From assembly GCA_026713505.1 (NCBI GenBank), contig JAPOOH010000401.1:1-7008 (forward strand): a stretch of DNA of 7,008 nt, written 5' to 3'. The translations under genes were made by a program, and so were the position numbers. This DNA comes from Chloroflexota bacterium. Its GTDB lineage: Bacteria; Chloroflexota; Dehalococcoidia; Lucifugimonadales; Australimonadaceae. The stretch's first letter is position 1. Every line of letters begins with the position of its first letter. Of this stretch, positions 6,342 to 7,008 are shown in pieces. The notes beneath the pieces were generated by a model, which searched no databases, was not told where the DNA came from, and saw nothing but the letters and a program-made list of their open reading frames with translations.

Positions 6342-6390
6342 CGCGCAACGTGCGCGGGATGCGCTCTATTATGCTCAGGAACGTGCGCGG
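6342..6390. promoter_or_regulatory. Repeated operator-like word in the divergent region
   Basis: AACGTGCGCGG occurs at 6347-6357 and again at 6380-6390, 33 bp apart, between the divergent bicupin and proline-rich genes. The first copy is part of the palindrome CGCGCA-ACG-TGCGCG (6342-6356). Spacing near three helical turns and position before the bicupin start suit a regulator site. No convincing -35/-10 pair could be assigned on either strand. Confidence 0.4.
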
Positions 6391-6459
6391 CGTCCATGCG
6401 GGGGACGTGGGTTACGGGTGCTATTCTGGCCAAGAGCCGTGGAGTAAGGAGTGCAGCCG

Positions 6460-6678
6460 ATGCGGATACCCGGCCTGCCCCGCCCCAGGAAGGAAACCGA
6501 GAACGGGGAGAGCAAACCTTCTGTGCCACCGCCGCCCCCGCCTCCCGGCGGGCCCTTATCTCCTGGCTACAGGGAAGAAGCGCCCGCCAAACACCTGCCT
6601 CCTTCTGTTGTACCGCCTCCCCCGCCCCCACCAGGCGGGGCATTGCCTCCGGGATACAGGGAAGAAGGCAGGGGCTAG
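6460..6678 (+). CDS. Small proline-rich tandem-repeat protein
   Basis: A 72-residue protein of unknown function. A basic N-terminus with PGLPRPRKE is followed by two copies of a unit: SV(V), seven prolines, GG, a variable residue, L, S/P, P, then GYREE. The copies start near 6520 and 6604. Comparing the 18 codons from the first Pro of each heptad to the end of GYREE, I count 13 base differences, 11 at third positions; ten of the twelve changed codons are synonymous, the exceptions being P/A and S/P. That is the mark of a protein kept by selection. AAGGA (6446-6450) is 9 nt before ATG 6460; a GTG at 6451 abuts it too closely. There is no signal peptide or membrane segment. Polyproline helices usually bind partner proteins such as SH3- or WW-like domains, so an adaptor role is a guess. 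It is divergent from the bicupin gene. Confidence 0.6.
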   Translation: MRIPGLPRPRKETENGESKPSVPPPPPPPGGPLSPGYREEAPAKHLPPSVVPPPPPPPGGALPPGYREEGRG

Positions 6679-7008
6679 GATGCTCTGAACAAGCGAGCGT
6701 CCACCGAGAGAGGCCTCAGCTGCGCTCCGCATGACGGGAGAGGGCTGCGAGGTTCCTGCCTCCGCAGGAACGACGGAGCCCGTACCCGCAACCTCGGCCT
6801 CCCAGCGCGCCATCGCCGACTCCACGGCCTCCCGACCGATGAGCGAGTCCTCCAGCGAGTCCGGGAATTCCGCGAGCACCGACGCCGCGTAGAGCGGGTG
6901 GTCCTCGCCATAGTCGAGCGCGTACTCCTCCACGTACTCCGGCGTGATCATGCCGCGCCTCCCGCCGTCCTCCCCGGTGAAGTTGGGCGTGTCGAACGCG
7001 GAGATGGC
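6556..7008 (-). pseudogene. Phage terminase large subunit remnant, truncated by a repeat; runs off right edge
   Basis: The frame enters from the right edge. The first 73 or so residues (7008 down to about 6790) match the segment joining ATPase and nuclease domains of phage terminase large subunits: SAFDTPNFTGE, then MITPEYVEEYALDYGEDHPLYAASVLAEFPD (residues 20-50; the typical form is TPEWVEE...GEDSPLYRARVLGEFPD), then DSLIGREAVESAMARWE. The RNase H-like nuclease domain should follow with its DxAxGGGD-type strand. Instead the frame passes at about 6777 into a VPAEAG-type repeat and then antisense to the proline-rich gene, ending at TAA 6556. The nuclease domain is found in no frame of the window, so the gene cannot cut DNA and is a remnant. 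The ATG at 6951 is internal, since homology continues upstream to the edge. It points to prophage-derived DNA to the right. Confidence 0.78.
6679..6777. repeat. VPAEAG-type palindromic genomic repeat
   Basis: The segment contains the perfect hairpin GTTCCTGC-CTCC-GCAGGAAC (6752-6771). Read on the - strand it translates to SVVPAEAGT, the usual read-through product of interspersed repeats of the TCATTCCCGCGNAGGCGGGAAT kind (dRS3/REP-like) found across bacteria. It separates the proline-rich gene from the terminase remnant and replaces the terminase coding sequence. The left boundary is uncertain; only the palindrome is certain. Confidence 0.55.

Noticed and set aside
5539..6447. 302-codon open frame on the + strand
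   Set aside because: It is antisense to the bicupin gene, is dominated by Val, Gly, Ala, Leu and Asp without a recognisable domain, and the opposite strand has clear cupin motifs and a ribosome site.

Overview
The window is GC-rich (a hand-counted 60-base line at 1981 is about 68% G+C) and reads like a piece of an environmental bacterial chromosome. The mix of a phthalate-dihydrodiol-dehydrogenase-like Gfo/Idh/MocA oxidoreductase, an ornithine-cyclodeaminase-family protein, an 'ethanolamine ammonia lyase-activating'-type bicupin and small clan AA aspartic proteases recalls Chloroflexota of the Dehalococcoidia/SAR202 type. That placement is inference from gene content only; no rRNA or marker gene is present.

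Left part (1-2391, + strand): a Gfo/Idh/MocA oxidoreductase cut by the left edge is followed by an ornithine cyclodeaminase/mu-crystallin family gene. Between them lie two near-identical 38-bp hairpin repeats with a third hairpin in the middle. Both genes are NAD(P)-type dehydrogenases or relatives and fit small-molecule catabolism, but no substrate can be named.

Middle (2392-3190): a roughly 440-bp non-coding stretch holds a 14-bp inverted repeat, several GACCAAGG-like words and three further palindromes. It leads into a small retropepsin-like aspartic protease.

Centre-right (3209-6321, - strand): three genes run in one direction, probably as a unit: bicupin, then a secreted or membrane-anchored metzincin-type metalloprotease on a Pro/Thr stalk, then a gene of unknown function. 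The last gene is clearly poorer in G+C (40-48% in sampled lines) and looks acquired. It has weak HEPN-like traits. It faces the aspartic protease gene tail to tail with 18 bp between them.

Right end (6322-7008): a divergent intergenic region with a repeated operator-like word; a 72-residue proline-rich protein made of two repeats whose DNA has diverged almost only at silent positions; then a genomic VPAEAG-type palindromic repeat that has replaced the end of a phage terminase large-subunit gene. The terminase remnant runs off the right edge on the - strand, so phage-derived DNA probably lies just outside the window.
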